Origin: Smittium mucronatum
Taxonomy: Eukaryota > Kickxellomycota > Harpellomycetes > Harpellales > Legeriomycetaceae
DNA: 15,502 bases
Direction of reading: 5' to 3'
Assembly: GCA_001953115.1 (NCBI GenBank)
Contig: LSSL01000868.1
Span: forward strand, 1,829 to 17,330
Shown here: piece after piece, positions 1 through 8,640 of the stretch
Layout: each line of letters begins with the position of its first letter
Position numbering within the stretch: position 1 is the stretch's first letter
The notes under the pieces: generated by a model
Told to the model about the DNA's origin: nothing
The model's input: only the letters and a program-made list of their open reading frames with translations
Databases searched by the model: none
Position numbers and translations under genes: made by a program

Positions 1-25
1 TAAAAAAAATATTAATAAAATATAA

Positions 26-1430
26 TTAAGCTTCAGGATATACTAAATTTTTGGTCTCAGATTTAAGATAATTGTTGACTGAAAGTCTAATATTTTCGGA
101 GCTACACACCCTAGAGGAAGCAACATATAGTTGGTAATTTTTGAAAACAGAATCCTTAAGACAAACTCAGACACGGTCCATAGTTTAGACTTGAGATTTG
201 TTAATAGTAATTGTTAAAACTAGTCTAACTGGACACTATTTTCTTTCCAAGAAAAACGGGAATACATAATAATTGGTTCGAAGAGAAATTATAGGAATCA
301 ATAATGTTTTCTGTGCCAATATTTCTGGACTTTATTAGTTTAGATCCTATCATTCCAATAACAACCAATCTTTTCACTTTACAAATCCCGTTTTTCAGAT
401 TCAAGTTCCTTAATAACTTTACTACTATTCTTTTTTTTCAGCCCCAATCTGATCAGTGATAATTATGAAACTTCAATGCTACTTAAATATTTAATGGGAT
501 TGTTTTCCGAGTAATTTTCTGAAAGGTAATCTACAGCGGGAGAGATAAAACTTGCTCCTATAAATCCCTTCAAACCCAAATTACTTATTTCATTTATTGT
601 TTTATTGTGCGCTGCTAAAATTGCTCTTTTTTCTAACCACTAATTCTTCAAATAATGCTCAATAGTATAAGGGGAATCCTCAGTTCAAAAGAATTTAAAT
701 ATTTGGTGAAAACATAAATTAGGAATGATTTGAATCGAATCTGAATCTTCAGATATAGGGAGAGTTCCGTTGCATAGACATAAAAGAAATCGCGAATACT
801 GTTGCAAAGCATCTGTGGGGCCACTTTTTTGAAACCTCATGTTTTCGAATAGTCTGTGTATTTTGAATGTTCTCCATAAAACAGAACAATTGCGAATTTC
901 ATCAATAATTCGGGGGTTTGAGGCTTTTTTAAAAATGGAAACTATCAGTCTAAAACCCACTTTAAGTACCAATATTTTCCCTCCAAATGATATATACCTA
1001 TACATAATATCTTATAGAGTCATATCTAGTTCCTCCAGGCAGAATAATGAGTCATTGGTGTCTCATACCAAACTATTATCGCATATTAAATTATTACTTC
1101 TGCTAGATTGTTTTAAAGAAGTATTCCCAATATAATTTTGATCAATCTCTGGAGGAAGTTTAAATCTAGAGTGGAAATTTTTACCTCTGGAATATATAGT
1201 TTAAACATTCCACTCGATTCCACTTCTAATTATATTTTACATTTAACTTTTATTTAAAGAAGAATGAATTTGAGACAGGAAATTTTTTCTGGACCACCTG
1301 GTGCATCAACAAATATAATTTTTTGCATACAATCTTCTATAGGTTTTAATTAACCACCACCAAATTTATTTTGTGACCGTTTTAGCTTTCTTAAGTTTTG
1401 TAAAAAATATTTACTTAGCTCATCTTTATC
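26..1430 (-). pseudogene. Helitron PIF1-type (SF1) helicase domain remnant
   Basis: This is the 5'-to-3' helicase half of the Helitron protein. From its N-terminal side the minus strand reads YDKDELSKYFLQNLRKLKRS, then Walker A as VDAPGGPEK (gene positions about 1284-1310; the family has GGTGKT, so the catalytic lysine context is eroded). Next come SRGKNFHSRFKLPPEI near 1150-1190, and motif II as VWYETPMTHY near 1047-1070 (the family has D-E-A or D-E-T, here the Asp is Tyr). Then come LWRTFKIHRLFENMRF near 845-890, EKRAILAAHN near 605-635, LLRNLNLKNGICK near 380-415, LTITINKSQ near 190-215, and QLYVASSRV at 107-133. The longest surviving open stretch is 685-1005, 107 codons. The final stop at 26-28 follows VYPEA, a typical helicase ending, so the C-terminus looks natural. 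Confidence 0.92.
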
Positions 1431-2299
1431 ATAGCTCGTTTCTTCTAGCAAAAAACTTGGTAAAATTTCATTATATTTCACATATATTGGAAAATTATTC
1501 CCTATAAACATCCATGTTTAGCTTAGATAACCCAAAATCCTATAATTTTTTTAAAAAATAATCTATATTGTTGCTAATATCATGTAAAACATAGCTTATA
1601 AATTTATAAAGGGGATATTTTCACCCAAATAATTTTCAGAATTTTCTGAAATTGCACCGAAATGTGTTATAAACAATTTAAAAGGATTTGAAGGGCTACT
1701 ATAAATTAAAGTTTTCCTAAAAAATTCTATAATATTTTTTCCAAATTCATTAAATTTGCATTTAAAATTACAGTGTTATACTCAGAATCGTTTTTTAGAA
1801 TCCAAAAAAATATACAAAAATCTTTAAATGTTGAATATTCTGAAGATTTTTTCTTTCTAAAATCACTAAAGTTGGGGTTTCCTATGTAATGATCATTTAT
1901 AGAATTAATATAAGATTAGAGGTGCCAACTACGGTTGGATGAATACTATTAATTCTTCCTATAGTTGTAAATGATGTTTTTTTTTGGCATTTATTCCTTT
2001 TCCGAATATTTGGGGTCTTTTAAGTATAATGAGATGGGGAATATGGATATACATAAAAAAGGTGATCAAAAAGCTTAGATTTTTTCGTTTTTGACTAAAA
2101 AAGGAGTAATTTGGGTCTCAGGGACAGGAATAGTGTCCGAATTGATTTATTCACCATTATTAAAATATAATTGCTGTATATTCTCCGGGTGTACTTATTG
2201 AGAGGCGAATGCAGGAAATTTTTCACTAAGCAAAAATATGAATATTCTTCAGCAGGTTTTACTTGCTCAGGTAGATCTAATATCCCGATAATTTCTTAT
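1431..2299 (-). pseudogene. Linker between Helitron Rep and helicase domains, heavily decayed
   Basis: This stretch joins the Y2 site to the helicase. The minus strand still shows SDTIPVPETQITPFL near 2120, GRINSIHPTVVGTSN near 1920-1965 (family pattern IGRM.FV.P..G), and STFKDFCIFFWILKNDSEYN near 1775-1830. The last of these fits the conserved A.ALGLL.DD.E..... block that follows the tyrosines in Helitron proteins. Most of the remainder (about 1440-1740) is too eroded to read with confidence. It is about the length expected for this linker in intact proteins, which argues against an internal deletion. Confidence 0.75.
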
Positions 2300-3100
2300 T
2301 TGAATTTCTTCATTGGCGTTATATTTTCAATCCAATCTAACAACTGCCACATAACACTTGTAAAAATATCTCAAAAACTATTTTTATGCTTTTTTTGAGC
2401 TAAAAATCTAAAAATTAATGTTCAATTTGTATTTAGATGATTAATAAGGGTTTCAGGAAACAAACCACATGTTATCTATTATTTGATTAATTAAAGCGAA
2501 AATCAAACCTTCATTTTGTGGCGATTGAAGTCTATAATCTAGATGGTTTTGATTTTCATTTAATTTATTTTCTAGGATAAATTTATTCAAAAAATGACTG
2601 TGTGTATTTTCTATTTTTCATGAGATTTAAGTTTTTTTAAAAATTACACATGATGTATGTACCATAGTTTTTAAAATAAAATATCGAAGAAAGTAATTTT
2701 CAGGTATTTCTGCTAAAACCGAAAAATCAATTTCTTGAGTAGTTTTAATCTTATTTTCTAGAGCTAAAGCTACCAAAATATGTGCATGAGGTAATCCAAA
2801 CTTTTGAGATTCTGTGACATAAATTAGGAGTCTTAGCTGTCCGAATATTTTTCTTTCAGGATAGATATTTAGAGGCTTTCTAGATAGTTCTTTAATAGTC
2901 GAGAGAATATATCTGGTACATCTTCTGATTTTTGTCCCGAAATAGGTCCTATGGCTATAGCTTCTAATTCAGAAATAGTAGTCATTGTTATAAAAAGATC
3001 AGGGTTTCCATGATTTTTAAATATTTTCATATATCTTGGTATCTTAATGAATATTCCTTGGAATTAATATAAATGAAGCAGGTATAATTAAGCAGCGACT
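2300..3100 (-). pseudogene. Helitron Rep (HUH/Y2 nuclease) domain remnant
   Basis: In active Helitrons the Rep domain cleaves one strand at the element ends and links to it through tyrosine. The minus strand reads NPDLFITMTT, then YVTESQKFGLPHAHILVALA, where H-A-H at 2780-2788 is an intact metal-binding HUH motif. The next 47 or so codons stay open. Around 2460-2570 the text DYRLQSPQNEGLIFALIN and IIDNMWFVS matches the family pattern that precedes the tyrosines. The Y2 site is read as a stop, then FLRYFYKC at 2357-2380. The second tyrosine (2366-2368) survives, while the first tyrosine position, four residues earlier, is a TAG at 2378-2380. The segment IQIRNYRDIRS and LLSEKFPAFAS follow, as in the family. 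The domain is recognisable but catalytically dead. Confidence 0.9.
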
Positions 3101-4059
3101 CAAAGTGAAGGAATAATGATCTTCAGAAAATACTGAATCAACCATTTTTTGATAGACTTCGGATATTAGCTTTTTTTTTCCATTATAAATCAAACGATTG
3201 CTTTCAATTTTAGTGAAGTCAATACAGCAGTATCACTGAAAAACCCCCTTAGACAGAAATAGAGTGTTTCTCTTCCCTAATATTGAGAAAATATGATAAG
3301 CATAAAAGTTATATAATTTTTTTTTGTTACCATCAAATCACATCCCAATATTACATCCATCTTCACACTCAGAAAATAAGGTAAAATAATGAAGATTATC
3401 AAATTGTATATGAATATTGATAATTATTTGATTCTCTCAATTGAGAAATTTCATTGATATATCCATTTTTTCAAGTGGAACTGTTGTAAATTAGAAAGGA
3501 TTAATTTTATAAACACTCGGATATTTTGTATTGTTGAGTATCACTTCCTTGATATTTATAATCTGCATTTATTACCAACTGTTCCACAACTTTATACTCT
3601 GGAAATTTTTCTATCACGGTTAAGGAATATCTGAAATAACCGTTGTATAGGCTTAAATAGCTTTGAAGAATGTTTAGAAGTTATACAAGTTGATTTATTT
3701 CGATAAAATTAATATTAAATGGAAGGTTAATTCAATCGAGTCGTACCGAAGATTATTTGGTATCGTTTACAGAATTATGAACGTATGTTTGTGCAAATCT
3801 TGGAATTTTATTTCAATCTAAGACAAGATTTAAAACCATGTGGTATAATCTTTCTATTGTTACTACAGAAGAGCTATAATGTTTTTTTTTTTTTTCAAAT
3901 TCCATGAACATTTGCAGGGTCAAAGCCAAAAATGCGTTTTGTATTGTGATTTTTTATATATAGTATTTTCCCATTGATATCTTTACTCTCCCACAGCTTT
4001 TATTTCTTATATTGCGTTGCTACTTCTTCTGGATTTCTGAATAATAGAAAAACATACTC

Positions 4060-4125
4060 CCAACCTGCACATCATATCCTTTTCGAAGATTTTTCTAAAT
4101 CCCAAAGCAGTTTACCACAATTATA
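4060..4125 (-). other. Remnant of Helitron N-terminal zinc-finger segment
   Basis: The minus strand reads NCGKLLWDLEKSS and then, after a stop, CAGWEYVFLLF, followed by RNPEEVATQYKK. Many Helitron proteins carry a conserved block of the form CxxCG..L..E, a spacer, then CC..GKV.LP ahead of the Rep domain. Here the NCG cysteine (4114-4122) and one cysteine of the CC pair (4063-4071) survive. The first cysteine is lost and the other member of the pair appears as a TGA stop. The likely role is binding DNA or metal, inferred from the family only. The block places the N-terminus of the element and supports the copy having been full length. Confidence 0.7.
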
Positions 4126-4385
4126 CACACGTTTAAGGTTTCTATGACAAAAATTCAAGGATTAAAGATTCCAGAGATATTATTTTCAGTGTTTTTAAAT
4201 CAGCGGGAAGAAAAATAGACCGATGAGGGATTTCGAATTCCTTCTAAAAATATCTATCGGATTGCTTTCCAAGTAGAGTTTGACAGGTTATAATCAGCGC
4301 GTTTTTTGGGTGTCATATAACTCCTCCTCTCACTTATTCTGGTCGAATTTAGCATTTTATAACCAGGTCTTTGCTCGGTTGTCAT

Positions 4386-4859
4386 TTTGAATCTCCTCTT
4401 TACTTTTTTATCCCTATTAGTTGTATTCTATTCTATTATTTGAGTTTGACTCATAAAATGCCGTCTGCTGGCTTGACGTCCCGAATTTGACCGATTCTGT
4501 TTCTGTGCATGTTCTCTGCTCTGATGTTAATTCAGATCTCTTCTAATTCTGCTAAACCGATTTTATTCGCATAAATATCCCTTAGAAGCACCGATAATTC
4601 TAGACCTGAATCTTAACTGGCCAATAGAATTAGAGCTAAATCTTGTAGAGTTGTTTTCAGATACTAAGAGATTAAATTTTAGAGAAGAAAAGCTCGAATC
4701 AATAACAATATTTTTGAAATAAGCACTAAGAATTGGTTGCGAATTAAACTTAATGAGAGGTAAATAAAATAATAAAATAGCTGTTTATCATTAAAATCAC
4801 TTGCAGAAGTATTATTGAATAATTTTAGATCAGTGCATGGGGTAAACATATGAAATAAA
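4386..4859. other. Spacer upstream of the Helitron gene, possible N-terminal extension
   Basis: This stretch has no gene I can support. Its left half (to about 4540) reads on the minus strand as a short Arg/Gln/Ser-rich text, for example EQRTCTETESVKF and SRREHAQ-like words in another frame, reminiscent of the basic N-terminal tail of Helitron proteins. Beyond that the sequence becomes A-rich. The 5' terminus of the Helitron, which should begin with TC, may lie here but cannot be fixed without other copies. Confidence 0.35.
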
Positions 4860-4981
4860 ATGAAATAAGAGATCAGAATTGAGATCAGAGATGAGAAGAG
4901 TGATGAAGTCAGAAATTATAATAAGATCGAAAATGATATCAGAAATTAAGAATGAGATAAGATATTAATAGTGAGATCAAA

Positions 4982-5094
4982 GATTAGAAATTAGATCAGG
5001 GATTAGAAATGAGATCATGGATTAGAAATGAGATCATGGATTAGAAATGAGATCAGGGATTAGAAATGATATATAGATTAGAAATTAGATCAGA
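4982..5094 (+). repeat. 19-bp minisatellite, six tandem units
   Basis: Six head-to-tail units follow the consensus gattagaaatgagatcatg: 4982-5000, 5001-5019, 5020-5038, 5039-5057, 5058-5075 (18 bp) and 5076-5094. Units two and three are identical, and the others differ by one to a few bases. More diverged words of the same kind (gagatcag, gaaattag, gaaatgag) extend the repeat leftwards to about 4860 and rightwards to about 5110. There are no spacers between units, so it is not CRISPR-like. The gradient of decay outwards suggests growth by slippage or unequal exchange in the centre. It lies just beyond the 5' side of the Helitron coding region and could be part of that element or independent. 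Confidence 0.95.
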
Positions 5095-5110
5095 GTTGAT
5101 ATTAGAGTTT

Positions 5111-6350
5111 ATATCGAAATTAAGCAGACTCGATTTTGTAATTTAGATCGTATAAATAGACATATTTAGCCCAGAGGTTTGGTATAAAAATGAAATATTT
5201 CGACGAAGAAGACTATGAAAAGAGAATAATTTGTGGAAGATGGTCTGGATTTTGGTTAATTTTGAAAATGATATTACCTCGGAGGTATAAGGTATAATTT
5301 ATCCAATTAATGCGAATTTATTATGTTTAAAATAATTTTTAACGGTTAAAAAGAAATTTTTCACAAAATAGATAAAGTGTATTTATGGAATATATTTTAC
5401 TGAGTAATTAATTAAAACGATAGAGGAGCTTAAATATAATATTAATAACAAATAAAATATATAATATATAATTAGCAAACAGAAAACGCAAATACTCGTA
5501 GTTCTAGATAAAAGAATAATTTATTGAAGATTATTAATTTCTAAAGAGAAAGTATTTTTATTCAGTGAAATTAAGTCTATAAAAATCATGATTTTGAAAA
5601 AAAAAGAAAATTATGATTTTGGTGAAAATAAATCTAATCGCCTAATGAAAGTGAATTATTTTAAAAAAATTTAAAAGGATTGAAAGAAGAATCATTATTA
5701 AAGAGTCAAAAACACACACACGCACACAAAAAGTTTCGGGATAAAAAAATTATATATAGATTATAGATTATAGTTGTAATTGTAATTGTTTTATTTTTTA
5801 CCATGTTCGAATGCAATTTGTTTTTTTTTTCAAATACTCCCATTAAAATTTTTAGCTTAAAAAGGGTTGAACATATGCATAAGGGAGAATAATAAACAGA
5901 ACAGTGGCTTTTTTCAACAAAAAATTATAAACTTTATGATTTTAAAACTACCATTGTCTTTATAACTTTAATTTTTTCAAAGTTTTGGCAAACTTATCAT
6001 CTTTGATTTACAACAATTATTATCCCTAGGGTAGGAGACATATTGAATATTACAATCTTTATTATCTAATTTCAAAATTGATACCATCGAAATTGTAACA
6101 AAATATTTATTAACTCTTTCAGGGCCGATGTTACAAAAATGTCTTTCATTTTTTACTTTAAACAATCATTGAAAAAATTATATTTATAAATCATTGAGTA
6201 GATTAAGAAATATAAAAAATTGAAATAATTAGTAAGAAAAAATAGGAGCGAGACGAAAATTTGGTCCCAAAAAGGGCTAAAAAATTAATTCTTCTATAGT
6301 AGCTGTAAATTGATCACTCGTGTGTATTCATAATCTTTTCTTCCAAAAAG
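5111..6350. other. AT-rich intergenic DNA with simple repeats and one 35-codon frame
   Basis: No recognisable gene is present. A short plus-strand frame at 5190-5297 starts MKYFDEEDYEKR and has 35 codons. It matches no family I know and could be chance or the stub of a lost gene. A CA run with one G interruption lies at 5712-5728. Two 7-bp units (agattat) sit at 5758-5771, followed by repeated tgtaat words. A 63-codon minus-strand frame at 5977-6165 has no known motif and is of a length expected by chance in such AT-rich DNA. The left boundary of the DIRS-type element probably lies near the right end of this stretch but was not found. Confidence 0.5.
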
Positions 6351-6364
6351 GTTCCCTACCAGAA

Positions 6365-7150
6365 ATGAAAATATTTTCAAAACTTATGACAGTGAATAAA
6401 TCAGAACTGGTAAATATTATTAATACTATCGATGAAATATTAGATCGTCTTTAATTGGAAATACAGAAAACTTTCGTGGCAAAGATAGTGATAATTCTTG
6501 GTTCTACAATGAAAGATCCTCTTATTAAACCAGAAACCCAACAAATAAGATCAAACCATATCCTGAAATTTCGGATTCGTTTACAAATATCAAGGAATAT
6601 TTTTTTCACACTTCATTATCAAAGAATAAAGGAGGGTTGTTATATATTTTTAACATAAGGTTGAAGGAATTAACTATTTACTACCACCAATTAACAAAAA
6701 TACATCTTATTGAGTTATAAAGGTGTATTTCCAGCCCTATAGTTTTCATCTAGTCCTATCAAATATTAAAAGACTGATTGATTACTTTTTTCATAGCAGA
6801 ATAAGAGAAGCCATGGGATTAAGTTCCGAAAAGAATGAATCATATGATTTTGCAGAGACAATGAGGATATTGATATCTGGTATCACGTCAACTATAATCC
6901 AAAATAGAATAGAACGTTATTTTCAAACTATGAGTCTCCATAAAAAAACCCTCTCAATTTTTAGAAAACCCGAAAAACATCCGTAGACCAGTAAAAATTC
7001 TACAACCATGGATACAGTAAAAAGCCAAAAATAAGTAGCAGAAGAATAAGATACAGAAGGCAATTTCTGCTCGCAAACAGGTAGCACAAGTATTCTCCCT
7101 TGTAAAGCGTTGGTAATTATATTTTTTCCAAAAAAAAAAAAAACACTTGC
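6365..7150 (+). pseudogene. DIRS-type gag-like pseudogene
   Basis: This is probably the structural (gag-like) protein of the retroelement, judged by position directly before the RT and by text resembling DIRS gag. An 88-codon open frame at 6723-6986 reads YSFHLVLSNIKRLIDYFF, then AETMRILISGITSTIIQNRI and FQTMSLHKKTLSIFRKPEKH, a helical stretch followed by a basic one. The same frame continues through three stops (6984-6986, 7032-7034, 7047-7049) with STTMDTVKSQK and a Ser/Thr/Lys-rich tail, which overlaps the RT start in another frame, as DIRS genes commonly do. Earlier text from the ATG at 6365 (MKIFSKLMTVNKSELVNIIN, frame changing after about 6455) may be its N-terminus. No zinc knuckle is visible. 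The gag label is an inference; the RT identity beside it is firm. Confidence 0.55.
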
Positions 7151-8060
7151 TCCACTGACAGCGCATCCAAACAGATATAAGAGGAATAATTTTCTGGATT
7201 TAAGAAAAGTAACAACTGGAAAGACTATCAATTACTATTCAAGAGATTCATAGAGGTATTCAAGTAAAATTCCGAAAGGGTTTACGGAAATATTTTCACC
7301 ATACCACAAAATACGGAGACCTGAAAAAGTTAAACGAATTATTATAACATGGAAACCTCAAGATGGAATAACTAACTTTGATATGATGTCTCATAAACAG
7401 AAAAAGCTACATGAAATCACAGGATCTAGAAGAGGATTTTCTAAATATACTTATACACAGGACCTACAGAAAATAACTGAAGCCCGTTTTTAATGGAAAA
7501 AAGTTCCATTTAACATTTAACATTTCTACTTTTTGAACTTTCTCTCAGCCCATGGAGCTTTACAAAGGTACTGGAACTTTTGCTGAAATATGAAAAGAAA
7601 AAAGAGACCAGAACAGCAATATAGCTGGAAAATAACAAAATTTTAGTAGAATCAAGAGAATAGTGCATTGCAAATGTAACTAAGGAGTTTTTAAAGCTTG
7701 ATGAGTTTTTTAAAAATAAAAACTATCAAAATAATTTCTCGAACCATGTTAAATCATAAAGCACACATTATGATGATAGAAAGTCGACAAATGTACTTAA
7801 AATCACATATATTCAAGGTAAGGGACTTAAAAATGGGAGTGTCGTAACCGATTATCAAGAGGGAAAACCTTATCAAATAAAATAGCATCATTTATAGGAT
7901 AGGAAAAAAGCGATGTCTGTCGCACTAATTCCAGGGAGGCTCATGTTAAAAATATTTTTATAGCGGAAAAAATAAAGCTCTGAAATAAAGAGAATTAGGG
8001 AACTCAAACGTGGGGATAAAGATGAAAGCATCAACTAACTTAAAAGTCCAAAAAGTCCAA
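7151..8060 (+). pseudogene. DIRS-type reverse transcriptase pseudogene
   Basis: This is the remnant of the polymerase that copies element RNA. Frame 1 text includes QVKFRKGLRKYF, GDLKKLNELL, then SQDLEEDFLNILIHRTYRK, matching palm motif A (family S-L-D-L-K-D-A-F). The first catalytic Asp codon survives at 7423-7425. NGKKFHLTF leads to a 7-bp tandem duplication at 7511-7524 that shifts the frame. After it, LSPWSFTKVLELLLKY reads well. The polymerase tetrad (YLDD in the family) is a TAG followed by LEN at 7622-7633, so both aspartates are altered. ESRE, IANVTKEFLKLDEFF, then TLSNKIASFIG and AMSVALIPGRLML (7910-7948) give the thumb and connection, again with a frame slip in an A run near 7901-7910. 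Identity is strong; activity is excluded. Confidence 0.9.
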
Positions 8061-8640
8061 AAAAAGTAATGGATAGGCCAATTTTTTCTCCCAGAGATTC
8101 CAGTAGTGGATATGATAACAAACTCAAGATACTATGCCTGGGGAATTTTGTGTGTTTGAAATAATAACGTGAATTATGGAGCTCTCCAAAAAAACAAAGA
8201 CACAAAAAAAGAGTTATTGGTTTTTCTCAAAGCTTTATATCTAACGAAAATCTTTGATCGATGTATTTTTATATAATCAATCGCTACATCCCCAATGGTA
8301 TATATCAGAAAATTTGAAGAAAATACCATCAAGGGTTTCCTAAAAATCTAAGAAAATTTGTGCGAAAATTACTTGATTACCATTAAGGGAACAAAAATAT
8401 CTTATTTAAAGAAATAATTAAGTCCGGCAGATTCTCCAAACAGGCTTGAGACAAAGACTAAATGGATCCTTTCAGAAGATATTTTCAAAAGTATAGAGCA
8501 GAATTTCAGAAAAATAGGTATCGATCTATTCGGAGCAAGATCCAACAGAAAGGAAACCAAGAATAATAAGTAGTTATAAGGATACGAGGGAAATTTCAAA
8601 AGGTTCCTTAGCACAAAAATAAAAGAATTTAGTTAAACAG
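8061..8640 (+). pseudogene. DIRS-type RNase H domain pseudogene
   Basis: RNase H removes the RNA template strand during reverse transcription. Frame 0 reads VVDMITNSRYYAWGILC (8103-8153), where the family has T-D-A-S-x-x-G-W-G, so the first catalytic Asp is Asn (8121-8123). The second acidic residue survives in KKELLVFLKALYL (Glu codon 8211-8213). The region LCENYLITIKGTKIS precedes PADSPNRLETKTKWILSEDI, which contains the ADSLSR-like motif with its Asp at 8430-8432. It continues FKSIEQNFRKIGIDLFGARS to a stop near 8565. The block EW.L...IF..I...FG...IDLFA.R.N is characteristic of the RNase H end in DIRS-type polyproteins, and it is this block that separates the element from Gypsy. Most of the domain stays in one frame. 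Confidence 0.88.

Larger units (their letters stand above)
26..4385 (-). pseudogene. Helitron Rep/helicase pseudogene, full length but disrupted
   Basis: This is the relic of the protein that nicks and unwinds a Helitron during rolling-circle transposition. The span corresponds to about 1,450 codons, the normal size for the family, and I saw no large deletion. Domains in order along the minus strand are: a Cys-rich segment near 4060-4125; a region reading IPRFAQTYVHNSVNDTK near 3770-3830; CCIDFTKIESNRLIYNGKK near 3180-3240; IIPASF near 3090; NPDLFITMTT near 3000; the HUH motif at 2780-2788; the tyrosine site near 2357-2380; then the helicase from about 1430 to 26. The first ATG in a suitable frame is 4385-4383, followed by 42 open codons starting MTTEQRPGYKML. 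That start is a guess, because Helitron-like basic sequence may lie upstream. Reading the protein needs repeated frame changes and read-through of many stops, so it is a pseudogene. Confidence 0.9.
26..4540 (-). mobile_element. Decayed autonomous Helitron (rolling-circle transposon), body only
   Basis: The minus strand holds one colinear Helitron coding region, from an N-terminal zinc-finger-like segment through the Rep nuclease to the PIF1-type helicase. The helicase ends at a TAA on 26-28, so the 3' terminus (a hairpin and a CTRR end in known Helitrons) lies beyond the left edge of the window. The 5' end is not resolved. A basic, glutamine-rich segment resembling Helitron N-termini may continue to about 4540, and no convincing TC terminus was found. 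The plus strand is strongly T-rich across this block, as expected when the purine-rich sense strand is the other one. Stops and frame changes are spread over its whole length, so the copy is non-autonomous and old. High confidence in the class, low confidence in the 5' limit. Confidence 0.9.

Noticed and set aside
839..1135. 98-codon plus-strand open frame
   Set aside because: It is antisense to the Helitron helicase text (LWRTFKIHRLFENMRF and neighbours) and has no motif of its own.
2171..2398. 75-codon plus-strand open frame
   Set aside because: Antisense to the Y2 region of the Helitron Rep domain, where the minus strand matches the family.
4982..5094. CRISPR-like array
   Set aside because: Units abut directly with no spacers, and the context is eukaryotic transposon debris.
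5806..5821. gttcgaatgc as a tRNA T-loop
   Set aside because: No acceptor stem, D-arm or anticodon stem could be folded around it. The same was true of other T-loop-like words such as those near 272 and 14,674.
5977..6165. 63-codon minus-strand frame, somewhat protein-like
   Set aside because: No family match, no neighbouring text in the same frame, and frames of this size are expected by chance in DNA of this composition and length.
6923..7231. 102-codon minus-strand open frame with a hydrophobic, membrane-like translation
   Set aside because: It is antisense to the gag/RT junction of the DIRS-type element. The hydrophobic look comes from A-rich, lysine-rich codons on the other strand read backwards.
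7254..7490. Open plus-strand frame starting RYSSKIPKGFTEIF
   Set aside because: At first it looked like the continuation of gag in frame 0, but frame 1 over the same bases gives clear RT text (GDLKKLNELL, SQDLEEDFLNILIH), so the frame-0 reading is a shadow.
8402..8614. 70-codon minus-strand open frame
   Set aside because: Antisense to the well-matched RNase H end of the DIRS-type element.
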